Below, one piece after another: positions 44,950-57,338 of a stretch of DNA of 64,000 nucleotides (positions are counted from its first letter, which is position 1; each line of letters starts with the position of its first letter). Origin of the DNA: Gonocerus acuteangulatus. Taxonomy: Eukaryota > Arthropoda > Insecta > Hemiptera > Coreidae. Under the pieces are notes generated by a model. It did no database searches. It saw only the letters and a list, made by a program, of their open reading frames with translations, and was not told where the DNA came from. Both the position numbers and the translations under genes were made by a program. The stretch spans positions 122,586,235-122,650,234 of the forward strand of contig OX328132.1 of assembly GCA_946811695.1 (NCBI GenBank). The letters run 5' to 3'.

Positions 44950-45150
44950 CGAATTTTGTTTACCTCCTGGAACTAAGCAACCTCACTACCGGAAACTCTT
45001 CAAAAATGCATACAGCTTTTCGAGCTTCTACCGGAACAGCACTATGCTGTAACAACACAAACGAACATGCATGCTAGCACCTGATGGTGGCACATATGTG
45101 TTGAATGGCCTTGTGGAACATAATGAAATTTTGTAGGAAGAGGAATCGGT
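44950..45150 (+). repeat. Penelope-like debris, plus orientation
   Basis: Inverse partner of 43926-44170: ACTACCGGAA, GCACTATGCTGTAACAACA, AGCACCTGATGGTGGCACAT, TGTGTTGAATGGCCTTGTGG, AATGAAATTTTGTAG. Together the pair brackets the 42-bp array. Confidence 0.5.
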
Positions 45151-45185
45151 TTTTGAGTGAATAAATGCGTTAAAGTTTGATATTA

Positions 45186-46394
45186 ACTACGCGCCGCTCC
45201 GAGCAGTTCCTGGCATGACTTAACCCTTTAACGGGCACATTTCGCTAGCTATGTTGGAATTTTTTTAATTTATATTTGGGAGTCTGGGGCATCCATTTAC
45301 TAAATATGAACCCAGGATGTTAAAAAAAAATTTTACCCATAAATACGAGGTTGGCCGCTTGAGCGGCCCTTGCCCATTCCAGGCATCGGGAATCCCCGAT
45401 ATGCAATGCCCACGATACGTCGTAAAGTCGATTCCAAGTCACAAAGATCCCGAAAATGAAAATGTTTCATTCGATGGCGTTACCCTAAGATTAAAAGGCT
45501 TTAAAAAAAAAAAAATGATAATAATAGTATAATAACCCACAATATCATATAAGACAGAATTGAGAAAAACATTTCATTAGGAATGCCAAAAAAAGTATTT
45601 TTTCCTTCCAGTCTCACGAGAGTAAGGTACTTATGAGACGAATCAATGAATAATATGTAAGCGATATACTCTTTTCAATTAAAATCAATTAATTCCTAAT
45701 ATAGAATGTATAAAAGAATTATTACATACTTTGAAACGATTTCCGGATGAGTGACCCAGAGAGCCAATAATGCACGGCCAACACTGAAACAAGACGAGTG
45801 CGGGAATGGGCAAGGGCCGCTATAGCGGTCAACTTAGTCATATCTCGGCTCCTCGGGTCCAAGACCTTCAAATACTATTTTTTGGCATGCCCCGGCATCT
45901 AGGAGGAAGCATTGGAACCAATTCAGCCTCACTCGCGTCATTTTTTAATTTCAGCAAGCAGTGGCCGCTCAAGCGGCCCTTGCCCTTTAAGGGGTTAAGA
46001 ACCAAGAGATGTCCTTTGTCGCAGATCCGGCAAAGAGAATGAAACTACTGCACATGCGCTGTGAATTGCGACCATATCATGCTCTTGGTTACACGTCGCC
46101 ATCATAATGTCAAGCGCATGCTCATGGTACTCCTTAAAGAAGAAGGTTATGAGTGCTTTGAAGAGGTATTGAGCATTGATGAAGATGGCTCCACTAGATA
46201 CGCTGAAATCGTTGCCTTCAAATCATCGAATGCCAAAACGGCTATAATATTAGACCCAACTATCCAAAATGAAGGCAACGATGATAAACAAGCCGAAGGA
46301 ATAAACATGGAGAAAAAAACCATTTATAAAAAACCGTGACATATTACACGGAGAAGTTTAGTGACAACTATGGACAAATGTTTTACGGAAAGTA
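45186..46394 (+). pseudogene. R2/R4-like LINE C-terminus, split by a piggyBac MITE
   Basis: Joining across the TTAA insertion, the translation reads ...SSWHDLRTKRCPL, then (with frameshifts) a CCHC finger C-R-R-S-G-K-E-N-E-T-T-A-H-A-L-C, then LLVTRRHHNVKRMLMVL, and a nuclease-like stretch AEIVAFKSSN..AIILDPTIQ, followed by NMEKKTIYKKP and, after a frameshift, VTYYTEKFSDNYGQMFYGK and stop. CCHC plus a PD-(D/E)XK-like C-terminus is the signature of LINEs with restriction-like endonucleases (R2, R4, Dong groups). In the nuclease the usual R-P-D is R-Y-A-E. Only the last ~150 residues remain. Confidence 0.6.
45224..45994. mobile_element. piggyBac-type MITE, TTAA flanked
   Basis: TTAA at 45220-45223 and 45995-45998. 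Ends are CCCTTTAACGGGCA (left) and, in inverse, CCCCTTAAAGGGCA (right), 12 of 14 matching. Inner subterminal repeats GAGCGGCCCTTGCCCATTCC and AAGCGGCCCTTGCCC occur near both ends. There is no transposase. The ends differ from those of the 877-3530 element, so another transposase would have moved it. Confidence 0.88.
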
Positions 46395-46527
46395 GAAGTT
46401 TTTATAAATATTTCTTTTTAAGTTGTTTTATAATTTTTTCCCCATAACTCTGTATTATTTATTTATTTTTTCTAACATTTTTACAATGAATATTTTGGTC
46501 ATTCTTAGTTTAATATATATATATATA

Positions 46528-47445
46528 CGTGGGGTGATCAAAAAGTTCCAGGACTGATTTTTTATTAATTTATTTAAAAAATCTACAGGCTATTGGACGT
46601 CGTCCCCTTCAAAGTACTCTCCTTGGGAAGCTATACATTTTTCCCAACGATGTTTCCACTGCGTGAAGGACTTTGAGAAATCATCTTGTGAAATGTTGTT
46701 TAGCTGCTCCAGCGATTTTTCTTGAATGTCATCTACGGACTCAAATCTCTTTCCCTTCATGGGTCTCTTGAGTTTTGGAAACAAGAAAAAGTCTGCAGGG
46801 GCAAGGTCAGGTGAATATGGAGGCTGGGGAATGATCGTCATTCCATTTTTGGTGCAGTAGTCGCGAATGAGCAGTGCGGAATGAACAGGCGCATTGTCAT
46901 GATGCAGGAACCACTCACCTCTCCGCAAATTTTCTGTTAAAATTTGTTGACACGAACCAAATGAAATGTTCAATTCTTCAGCCATCTCACGAATGGTTAG
47001 TCGACGATTAGAACGCACAATCTTGCAACATGATCGTCATCAGTCGAAGTTGATGGGCGCCCTGAACGAGAATCATCTTCACATGATGTCTGGCCTTCCT
47101 CGAACTTTTTGTACCACTCATGACACCTTGACCGACTCAGACATTCATCACCGAAAGCCACTTGCAACATTTGAAAAGTTTCAGTAAACGTTTTACCCAA
47201 CTTCACACAAAACTTTACGCAAACGCGTTGCTCTTCCTTTTCATTCATTTCAAGAAATCGCCGAACACAAAAAACTTTTTTTACGAACACAGCAGTAACT
47301 TTACAATGAAGAAGGTTATCAACAATCTGAATAAACAGCTGAGTTCAGGAAGAGTCACGATAAACAATGCTGCCAACCGCACTGCTCTATGACACTCCAT
47401 TGCCGCGCAATCTAAACAGTCCTGGAACTTTTTGATCACCCCTCG
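46528..47445 (-). mobile_element. mariner element, internally deleted
   Basis: TA duplications at 46526-46527 and 47446-47447 within a TA tract. The 29-bp inverted ends (CGTGGGGTGATCAAAAAGTT... and CGAGGGGTGATCAAAAAGTT...) differ at one position. At 918 bp it is about 0.35 kb shorter than a full mariner. Confidence 0.96.
46590..47290 (-). pseudogene. mariner transposase, deleted and frameshifted
   Basis: The N-terminal HTH domain is clear (EKEEQRVCVKFCVKLGKTF; DECLSRSRCHEWYKKFEEG; SGRPSTSTDDDHVAR). A one-base frameshift follows, then RSNRRLTIREMAEELNISF and SCQQILTENL. After LTENL the protein jumps to RRGEWFLHHDNAPVHSALL, so about 110 residues with the first catalytic aspartate are missing. 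The C-terminal end is intact: HHDNAP (second D), PPYSPDLAPADFFLFP (third D) and WEKCIASQGEYFEG. The original element was a canonical DD34D-type mariner; this copy is dead but could be mobilised in trans since both TIRs are good. Confidence 0.94.
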
Positions 47446-47466
47446 TATATATATATATATATATAG

Positions 47467-48516
47467 ATAGTTAGTTGTTTGATCGACTTACATATTTCTT
47501 TTTATATATTTTTATTTTTGATTTTAGAGTTCCTATGCCTACTGGGGTTGATAAGTACGTTATGTATACAGCAGCCTAACTGAGTTGGGCAACCAAACTT
47601 TAATTTTTCAAAATAAAGTTTTTCTCTCTGGAATATAGGTATACATTTGTCAGTTTGCACTCTTTGGGCAAAGTTCGACCCTTTGGTATGAATGAAATGA
47701 AAATATCTTAGGAGTACCTATCTCAACACACTGTACTAATTTGAGCCCATTGTATAGTATTCACTAATGCATGTGTTAAATCCACACAAAATAGTGTCCG
47801 CTGTTAAATACCTTGAAGGCCCAAAAAACACAACATCTAAAAGAAAACTAAAGGAAATGAGGAATTTGAAGATGTGAAGGTGGAAAGTGGTAAGGCCTTT
47901 GGAGTACTCCACACAAACAAGGGAAGAGATCTAATTATTCGGCCATTTAATTACAGGGAAGTGGAAGATACGGAGGGGGGGGTGAATCTAAAAGAAAGCC
48001 CCCCCCCCCTGACCACTACTAAAATAAACAGAAGGAATTACCTCTTCTCAAGGCTCTAAAACACTCCGAAAACGGAACTTTAATTATGTCTTGAGAGAAT
48101 TTTAATGAAAATGACGCGTGTTTTTTTCTTTAATGGGAAGTGTTCAAAATCGTTCATACATTTTTATTTTCAATTGATTATCAAAGGAAACACTTCTTGC
48201 GCTGTTTTTACGAAACTTTGTGTGCACAGGGGGACATAAATTGGTCCTTACAATCAGTTGTTACCTAAAACACACCCCCTCACAACCTAAATGCACTTCG
48301 TCCATGGTACATTTTGGCAAAATAAAAAAAAAATCGTTTAAAAGCTACATATAGTCATGAAACGTCCTGTGTAATACAATTTTTTAGGAATAAAATAAGC
48401 GGTATAAAATATTGTTTTACTTTTCACTAAATACCGTGAAATTTTTACTCGCTGAGAAACTGTCAATAAAAAGATGTTTTGTCGTCAGAGCTATTAATAA
48501 AATGGAAAAGCAATGT
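47467..48516. other. unassigned sequence
   Basis: No gene is recognised. A G-run and a C-run (47975-47984, 48000-48011) flank a short 61-codon frame without likeness to any family. Confidence 0.45.
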
Positions 48517-48533
48517 AAGAGCAGTCTTTTTTT

Positions 48534-48728
48534 GGGTCTCCCATGGTCTAATGGCTAGCGCCTTGGATTCATAAGCGGGAGATGGTGGGTTCGATTCCCA
48601 ACCTCCGGCAGGAATTTTCTCATCCCACGGCTCGCTGGTAAAATTCCTCGCTACACCCTGGATGTCGGCGCTAATGACCTAGGTGTAGATGCTCCGTAAA
48701 AAAAAGAAAAAAAAAAGAAGAAGAAAAA
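48534..48728 (+). mobile_element. S1 SINE, full length with target duplication
   Basis: Flanked by the 12-bp direct repeat AAGAGCAGTCTT (48517-48528 and 48729-48740). Head GGGTCTCCCATGGTCTAATG contains the A box, and GGTTCGATTCCC is the B box, 40 nt later. Body about 100 bp (GGAATTTTCTCATCCCACGG; GATGTCGGCGCTAATGACC), then CTCCGT and an A-rich tail. Best-preserved copy of the family in the window. Confidence 0.95.
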
Positions 48729-48804
48729 AAGAGCAGTCTTCTACAACTAATTAGGTATAAAATAATGTTAGTTGAAACGCGAATGATTACCTTCGGTTTT
48801 GGAG

Positions 48805-49020
48805 GTTTTCACCCTGTTGGCGTAGAGGAAAACGACATGTTACAGACCACATGTACGTAACAGACCACAAGGGCCCGAGGGACAGATACTGTAGAGATAT
48901 CTGCTTCTTGACCATATGACTCACTAGGGAGATAGTCTGGTCATTACTATGCTCCAATGGCCTGATTTGTCCCTTTGCAGGTACACATTAATAAATTAAA
49001 TAAGTTCTGGTTGGGCCCCG
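48805..49020 (-). mobile_element. S2 SINE body, inverted and headless
   Basis: In inverse it matches the S2 copy at 10640-10880: CAGATACTGTAGAGATATCTG, CTTGACCATATGACTCAC and ACTAGGGAGATAGTCTGGTC are shared with a few changes. Confidence 0.7.
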
Positions 49021-49029
49021 AATGAAATC

Positions 49030-49233
49030 CCGGAACGACATTTCGTGTTTCAACAAAGGCTACAGCCTCTAAATCTTAACCCATTTTAATGCATGTTTTA
49101 GCGCGGTTCCTCCCTCCCCCATAGGGAGGAACCCCGCTTATAAGGTTGATACAATGAAACAATCCGGAAGTGCCGATTAGAAAATTTCGCGTTTCAGAAC
49201 CCCTAGAGACCGTAAATAACGGTGGTTCAAATT

Positions 49234-49290
<57 letters not shown>

Positions 49291-50712
49291 CTGTTCGCTC
49301 ATTTCTGGCTTCCCTAATGGTCCAATTGTGATGAAATTTGTTACAAAAATCCGGTGCAGAATCCGCCCACTGGAAGATGGCGTTTGGGGCGAAATTCGCG
49401 CAAAAAAAAATCGTAACGCTTACGTTTTTGAGTTCATAAGCTTGTAACTACTCGTTTTATAGGCTTCTTTGGCTAGGAAAACGAATGAAACCATTTTCAA
49501 GACGATAGCTTTAATCGTTTTCGAGAAAATTGGAAAAATAGTTTTTGAATACCGTTTTTGGTTTGGATACTTAGAATCACGGGATTCAGTTGAAACATTT
49601 TCTGCATGTTCTACTTTCATTAAAACTAATATGGTGAAATTTTTGTTACGTTTGGAGTTTAGGGAGGGTTAGAATAAAATATTTTATTAACAGACATAAA
49701 AAGTTTTGGTAACTTTGTATACTTTCCTTAATATCTCGAAAAAGGTTGAGAATCTTGGGAAACGGAAGATAACCATTAGAAAGCTCACTAAATGCTCTAC
49801 AAAAATGGTTCTGATGAAAGTTTTGATTAGGCGATGTCAATCGGAGAAATAAGTGCTTAAAACATTAAAGTAATTGATTTCGCTTATTCGAACTGTTCTT
49901 TTTGTCTGTTTTTATTCCTTGTTATTTTTTAATTGCTTATAGTCGGATAATGTATTTGACAATAAAAAAGATTATGTAAAATAAGAAGATCAATTTATTG
50001 TTAAAAATGTAGCGTTCAAAGAGAGAGATCCCAAGGCTTTCCAAATGCCTCTGAGCGGAGGCCTTTCTGCCCGACTTATGGGATAGCTGACCCATACAGG
50101 TAAGATTGTAAATCAAGACCTTTCAAGACTGGTTTGTTTGAGATTTCATTTGGATAGGTGTTTCGCTATTGATCTAAACAAAGTAATAACTGTTTCTATT
50201 CTATGCCTTCATAAACACTAGAGATAAGAACGGAACCGCGCTAAGATGACGCAGTTCCTGCGAATCGGATTTTTTTTAAATTAAAGCTAATGAAATGTAG
50301 AACAACTTTGTCTGGCCAGATTTTGTTTCCCCTGTATATTAAATTTCCTGTAAATAATTCACAAACTTTTACAATTGAACATAAAATAATATTATATTTT
50401 TCATCTAACTAAATATCAGTACTGATATCGCTGAAATTAAATATTCAAATCTTCAAAAATCAGAATGACATATTCAAAACGTAAATTTATCTCAATTCAA
50501 CAATGAGATTGATTGAAATAATATGATTTTTCCAAGTCTAATCAGGTTTTCAATGTTTAATTTCAACGAGATCAGGGCTGATATTATGTTAGATGAAAAA
50601 TATACTATTATTTTATGTTCAATTATTAAAGTTTGTGAATTATTTACATGCAATTTAATAAACAGGGGAAACAAAAAACAAAAATCTGGCTGGACAAAGT
50701 TTGTTTGATGGC
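49030..50712. mobile_element. family Z copy, split by an X element
   Basis: Left arm piece 49030-49099 (TTTCAACAAAGGCTACAGCC; TTTTAATGCATG), then X copy D, then 50271-50712 with inverted arms (AACTTTGTCTGGCCAG at 50303; inverse CTGGCTGGACAAAGTTTG at 50688). The outer right terminus is missing. Order of events: Z first, X later. Confidence 0.7.
49100..50270 (-). mobile_element. family X copy D, 1.17 kb, nested in Z
   Basis: 3' hairpin end at 49100 (AGCGCGGTTCCTCCC, inverse arm AGGGAGGAACC), (TA)n at 49237-49287, a single ~350-bp unit, and a 5' end at 50270 reading, on the minus strand, ATCCGATTCGCAGGAACTGC with AGCGCGGTTCC inside. It is the shortest full-structure copy and the best template for a family consensus. 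T-runs flank both ends. Confidence 0.92.
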
Positions 50713-51347
50713 TCAAAAGTAAATTGTCGTCACCAAGTATATAGAATTACCAAGAAAAGTAATTACATTCAATATGTTAAATCATTTGATTTAAATTAAA
50801 ATTATATTAATTCACTGCTTTTAGCCTGAATGATTCATATTACCCGTGTTGGCAAAACCGGAAGTAATAAAGAATACTTCAATATTCCGTTTATTGCTCA
50901 CTCGGATTGAACAAGGAAAGCGTGGATTAGAACAATACGGATTGAGATTTACTTACATTCTAGAATAGATTGAAGTCTAATAAAAATTAAAAGTAATGAT
51001 ACAATCATATTGAATGGTGGTGGGGGGGGGGGGGTGAGGGAGGTCAATATGGAGTAAAAGTAATAACAGGATTATTGTGTGGGCGGAAGGACAATAAAAA
51101 ATAAAACTAATATCCGGATTCCGAGAATGTGGACAGCCTCAATTTGGTTTGGGGGGGGGGGGGAACGGGGGGATAAAATGTTCCCTGAATTTTCCCTTCT
51201 CCCAAAGTTTTCCCCAATACGCAAGAAATTTAGCTGAGCTCAACTATCGTAGGCTTTTAACATTTTTACTCAGGAACATACGAAGAACTATATTCCCGTC
51301 AAAAAATATCTACGTTTCGTCACTCATATAGAAAAAATCCTTCAAAT
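50713..51347. other. unassigned sequence
   Basis: No gene is seen. Poly-G runs at 51020-51033 and 51150-51163 may be sequencing-sensitive. Confidence 0.4.
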
Positions 51348-51351
51348 TGTT

Positions 51352-51409
51352 TTTTTTTTTTTTTTTTTCCTTTTCTTTTGGTGCATCTACTGCTGAGGTC
51401 ATTAGCACC
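51352..51409 (-). mobile_element. 5'-truncated S1 SINE
   Basis: A T-run followed by GGTGCATCTACTGCTGAGGT and CATTAGCACC, the inverse of the S1 3' end. The direct repeat AAATTGTT flanks it. Confidence 0.8.
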
Positions 51410-51429
51410 AAATTGTTATTTTATATATA

Positions 51430-53056
<1,627 letters not shown>

Positions 53057-53058
53057 TA

Positions 53059-53740
53059 CAGTAAAACCTCGTTTACCCGGATCAACTGGGACCAGGGCAA
53101 ATCCGTGTTAACGAAAATCCAGCTTATCCAGAGAATAACGGAAAACGAAAAAATATTTATAGAAATCACCGAAATATTTTTAATTAAGTGTAGACATTTT
53201 TATCAGACTCACCTAAAAGCATATACACTGTACTGTAATAGTCTATGTATGCACTCTACTCAAAAGGTAATAACTAGTCTGAGGTGAAATATGGAGCGAG
53301 CTTCTACTGTATCAGTTTAGTACATGGCTTACGAGCAGCACGATCTCGCATCCGCTTTAACATTAAAAGTTCATTCGGCAATGTTTCGGCATGACACTCG
53401 AAATACACCATCAATTTTCGATGTATGCTACGCCTTCTGCGTGGGCCATAACCACCATAAACTCTCCTTAGAAATCCTCTTGAAACAAGAGTCTTCTTTT
53501 TCCAATCAGATACGGTCTATGTTCCTACTTTAAACACTCCAGCCATGTTCTTTAACGATTCCACTCTATGAATTCTTAACAAAGCTTCCATCCTTTTTTC
53601 TATAGACACAACAATGTTTTTACGTTTCGTCGTACCTCTATCGTGACAGTAGCTAAACTCGCGTACATTAACCCAGGAAAACTCGCGTAATTTGCCTATT
53701 GAAAATAGCAATCTATTGTCTGTAAAACAATTCTTCATTT
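53059..53740 (-). mobile_element. pogo/Tigger-like element fragment
   Basis: A left terminus CAGTAAAACCTCGTTTACCC follows a TA dinucleotide, as in Tigger/pogo elements. Inverse CAGTAGAAGCTCG ending at 53309 (followed by TA) could be the right end of a 251-bp MITE; alternatively the element runs on into the transposase remnant. It is a different family from the element at 1-5092. Confidence 0.6.
53330..53645 (-). pseudogene. Tigger/jerky-like transposase N-terminal remnant
   Basis: Minus strand: TTKRKNIVVSIEKRMEALLR then SLKNMAGVFKVGT, a stop, TVSDWKKKTLVSRG. This is the psq/CENP-B-type HTH at the N-terminus of Tigger and jerky-like transposases (lysine-rich start, I/L-E-K-R core, K-V-G-T-V-S-D-W-K turn). 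One stop breaks it and what follows is not recognisable. Confidence 0.7.
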
Positions 53741-53764
53741 ACTATGATAAACAACAAAATTTCG

Positions 53765-53766
<2 letters not shown>

Positions 53767-53811
<45 letters not shown>
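53767..53811. repeat. (TA)n microsatellite
   Basis: A pure dinucleotide tract. Confidence 0.95.
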
Positions 53812-53812
<1 letters not shown>

Positions 53813-53879
53813 CTTATTATTATTTTTTGGCATTATCGAGGCACATGGTAGGGATGGGCAATCTAAAACGATCTTTTAA

Positions 53880-54448
53880 AAGATCTTTTTAACACGATAT
53901 ATCGATCTTTTGAACCGATCTCCAAGGGCCCATCATTTCGAAGAATCGATCTCCAAGGGCCCATCATTTCGAAGAATCGATCTCCAAGGGCCGATCTTTT
54001 TAAAGAATCGATCTCTAAGGACCGATCTTTTTAAAGAATCGATCACTAAGGACCGATCTTTTTAAAGAATGGATCTCTAAGGACCGATCTTTTTAAAGAA
54101 TCGATCTCTAAGGACCGATCTTTTTAAAGAATCGATCTCTAAGGACCGATCTTTTTAAAGAATCGATCTCTAAGGACCGATCTTTTTAAAGAATCGATCT
54201 CTAAGGACCGATCTTTTTAAAGAATCGATCTCTAAGGACCGACCCTTTTAAAGAATCGATCACTAAGGACCGATATTTTTAAAGAATCGATCTCTAAGGA
54301 CCGATCTTTTTAAAGAATCGATCTCCAAGGACCGATCTTTTTAAAGAATCGATCTCTAAGGACCGATCCTTTTAAAGAATTGATCTCTAAGGACCGATCT
54401 TTTATTGAATCAATCTTCAAGGGCCGATCATTTAAAGAATCGACCTAC
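53880..54448. repeat. 31-bp tandem repeat, about 18 copies
   Basis: CTCTAAGGACCGATCTTTTT followed by AAAGAATCGAT repeats every 31 bp; the first three and last two units are diverged (CCAAGGGCC). Just upstream TAGGGATGGGCAATCT (53849) looks like a hAT terminus, so the array may be the interior of a hAT MITE. No right end is found. Confidence 0.9.
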
Positions 54449-55442
54449 CTATAATACCGTAATATAAAGCGTTTTTTTTTTTATTTCAAATATTCAAATA
54501 CTTAAACACCTCTTGTTACTCAGTCTCATTTCTATTATTTAACGGAAGAAAAATATTACAAAGCACTGCCATATCTCCATTAACAGACACCAAATAAAAC
54601 TTATAACAAGTAAAATATCTCGCCGTTGGTATAATGTCTGCGGAACATGATTTCTATGCACTCATAAAATAGTTTAATAAAAATGAGTGTCTACAGAGTG
54701 AGCTGAAGGACGCAGAGACCGAGTGGCAGCGAGAAATTTCCATTTAATTGGCTCAAACTGACTTTTTAATGTGGCTACAAGAGGGACCAGAGCTTACAAG
54801 ACCTACCGCCAGATATCGCAAAAAGCTGTCACAGCAATGGCTTTCAGTCCCTAAGCGAAGAAATGGCCTTGACACGAAAGTGGCAATCACGGCAAGGGGG
54901 TATGCTGGCCCGTTGTCACGAAAGTGGCTATGAGTCTCTAATGAGTTCATGTGTACTTTATTTATCTCATCATTCACTCTACTAGCACCCTTACTGTCAA
55001 TAAAGAAAAATTGGAAAGGATGAAAATATATTATAGACCCAACAAAATAGAGCACACTTTTCCGGGGCAAGTTCAAAAATCCAAAATATTGTCTGATCCT
55101 CTGGTCCTTGGGAAACCTTAAGTCTGATAAATTATTTGCTGGCCGCCTCATAAGTTCGGCCTGCGTAATTTCCACGAGAATTCCCTGGCTATCCTTTCCG
55201 TAATTTATTCATGAGTTTTGGAACTCGGGCAGGCCTAATGCTCTTTCACCATAAGCTCCTAGGATGTATATTGCTTCCGTGCATCTTTTAATTATACAGA
55301 ATATTCTCGGAATTGGCATGAGGAAAGGATGGTGTCCCGCTTCTGTCAATTCTATGATGAAGTAATATAAAACCATTTTCCATCGTTGTGATAAGAAGTA
55401 AGGAATAGTTGGGATTCGGTTAGGAATAACAATCACATTTTC

Positions 55443-55445
<3 letters not shown>
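54449..55445. other. unassigned sequence
   Basis: Three short frames (54748-54933 plus; 54753-55175 and 55209-55637 minus) have no recognisable domain and overlap each other or a microsatellite. None is called a gene. Confidence 0.4.

Positions 55446-55511
<66 letters not shown>
55446..55511. repeat. (AT)n(GT)n microsatellite
   Basis: A TA tract passes into a TG tract just before the putative LTR. Confidence 0.95.
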
Positions 55512-55514
<3 letters not shown>

Positions 55515-56034
55515 AATGCCCCGTTTTTTTAGACTTTGTTGAGTGAATAAAGATGAGAGAAAAGGTTGGATGTTCATCTCTGGAGATGTGGGACCAACGA
55601 ATCCGCTAACGTTGGGTCTGAGTTCTTGGAACCGCACGTGGCTGATTCCTAAGATTCCCGGAAGATTTAAGACCTGACAAGAGTTTTTCCATGTGCTAAA
55701 GCAGGAGTGGGGTAAAAAGTGTATAAAAAGGGCTGGCTTACCTACAACGGTTCAGAGTCCAAGCCCGTTCCTGAGATCTTGTCCGAGATGGCGATGAGAG
55801 GTAGGTCATTTACAAAATATTCTCTAATCTCCCCAAATGCTAATATTTGTTAACTCTATCTAGCTGTCACTCTCTCACTCAGCCTTTTCTCATCTTAGCG
55901 ATGGTTTATGATATTTATGTATGTAATAGTAACCTGAGTGTAAACTATAGTTTTGAAAGGAATTTCCGCTTCACTAAAATATTTCCCCATTATCTATTCT
56001 TTTAAATCCCGCCCTTGCTAATTGGGCCCTTACA
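55512..56034 (+). mobile_element. probable solo LTR
   Basis: Begins TGTAATGCCCC and ends GGGCCCTTACA, with the short inverted termini expected of an LTR. It contains a TATA box (TATAAAA, 55722-55728) and, about 75 bp later, GAGATGGCGATGAGAGGTAGGT, an ATG followed by a splice-donor-like site. No internal retrovirus-like region is next to it, and no target duplication is visible beside the TG microsatellite. It could instead be a host promoter with a first exon. Confidence 0.4.
55722..55806 (+). promoter_or_regulatory. TATA box and leader with splice-donor-like site
   Basis: GTATAAAAAGGGC, then an ATG in GAGATGGCGATGAGAG followed by GTAGGT. The arrangement fits a pol II start about 25-30 bp downstream and a spliced leader. 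Confidence 0.4.
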
Positions 56035-56056
56035 CACATTTGTATATGTATATACT

Positions 56057-56116
<60 letters not shown>
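56057..56116. repeat. (TA)n microsatellite
   Basis: A pure dinucleotide tract abutting the old X copy. Confidence 0.95.
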
Positions 56117-56118
<2 letters not shown>

Positions 56119-56500
56119 AACAACCAAGTTGTTCAAACTTGTAGAAAATATTTCAATTAAATCCAACCATTCTAAGTTGCCAAACCGAAAATTACTGAGG
56201 GAAACTATTTTTATGCACGAATAACGGTTACAGATATCACCATGAAAATGTTTTCCTTCGTTCCCCTGCGTTTCACAACCTATGAAAAGAGAACCTGCGA
56301 GCATATTGACTCAAAAACATAAGCATTAAGATTTTTTCTCGAGAAGTGCGCTCCAAAATCCATGTTTCGGTGGACGTATTCTGCTGGTTAACGAACTTGA
56401 CCTTTAAAATTAGATGATAGAATATTGTACCAAATTTCATAAAAAGTGGACCATTTTTCACCTTGTATGAGAGCGAAGAAATATATATATATATATATCT
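56117..56500 (-). mobile_element. old, diverged X copy
   Basis: The X interior is recognisable in order: ACAGATATC, CCTTCGTT, GCTGGTTAACGAACTTGACC, ACCAAATTTCAT. Many substitutions separate it from copies A, C and D, so X has a long history in this genome. Confidence 0.6.
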
Positions 56501-57007
56501 TACGTACTAGCTTTACCAGGTTAGAGAGAGGTTCTATTAGCTTATTCCTATGGCCAATTTGATTGGCTGTTCTTTCTAGTAGTAACCGTTTTGTTCACTT
56601 AATTAAGTTCTTAATTAAGTTTGAGTTCATAGTATTGTTCTTCTTTCGCCTAGGAAAACGAGTCTTTGGGATTTACCTACGACTGAAAAAGATGCCATTC
56701 ATTCAGTTGGAAAGGTTACCAAACTAACCTTCCCTAATTTTTGTAACACGCTTATCGGCCCATTTTAACCAGTAAAATAAGTGCTAATGTTATATAACCT
56801 AAGAAACCAGTAGCATTTATGTTAATGGAATAATTGCTATGCGTTTCCGCTCGCTCAAGGTTATATCAAAACTCTATTCAATCCAACTCCTTGATAATAT
56901 TAATAAATGGTCTTTCCGTCGCCATATTGCCACAACTTCAATTAAATTCTCTTTTCATGATCCAGATCACTGAACGAGACCCACTTCTCTCTAACCTAGT
57001 GAAGCTA
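56501..57007. other. unassigned, with a dispersed patch
   Basis: 56833-56875 repeats 10969-11010 (TTGCTATGCGTTTCCGCTCG). No gene is seen. Confidence 0.45.
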
Positions 57008-57011
57008 GTAC

Positions 57012-57068
<57 letters not shown>

Positions 57069-57150
57069 AAAATTTGAAGCGCCGTTATTTTCGTGATTCA
57101 TGAATTCTGAAACATGAAATTGTTTGTTGTTCACTACCTGATTGCGTCAT
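57008..57150 (+). mobile_element. (TA)n tract and diverged X-like 3' block
   Basis: After the TA tract, GAAGCGCCGTTATTTTCGTG and CTGAAACATGAAATTGTT correspond to the X block between microsatellite and hairpin. The hairpin is lost. Confidence 0.5.
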
Positions 57151-57338
57151 TTTCCTTGTCGAATAGTTGTTAACCAGTTCGGATTCTCATCCAACATTAA
57201 TAACCGATTCTTAAAATTGTAACTAATTAATAGTCTCAATAACGATATTCAGAGAAAAAATTTGCTTTAAATCGTGCCCACGAAGAATATCACCGTTTTT
57301 TCCCTGAATAGATCCAATTTAATTTTACGGGCAGCCAA

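Noticed and set aside
48534..48728. Genuine tRNA gene
   Set aside because: Poly-A tail, non-tRNA body, 12-bp target duplication and dispersed copies show a SINE.
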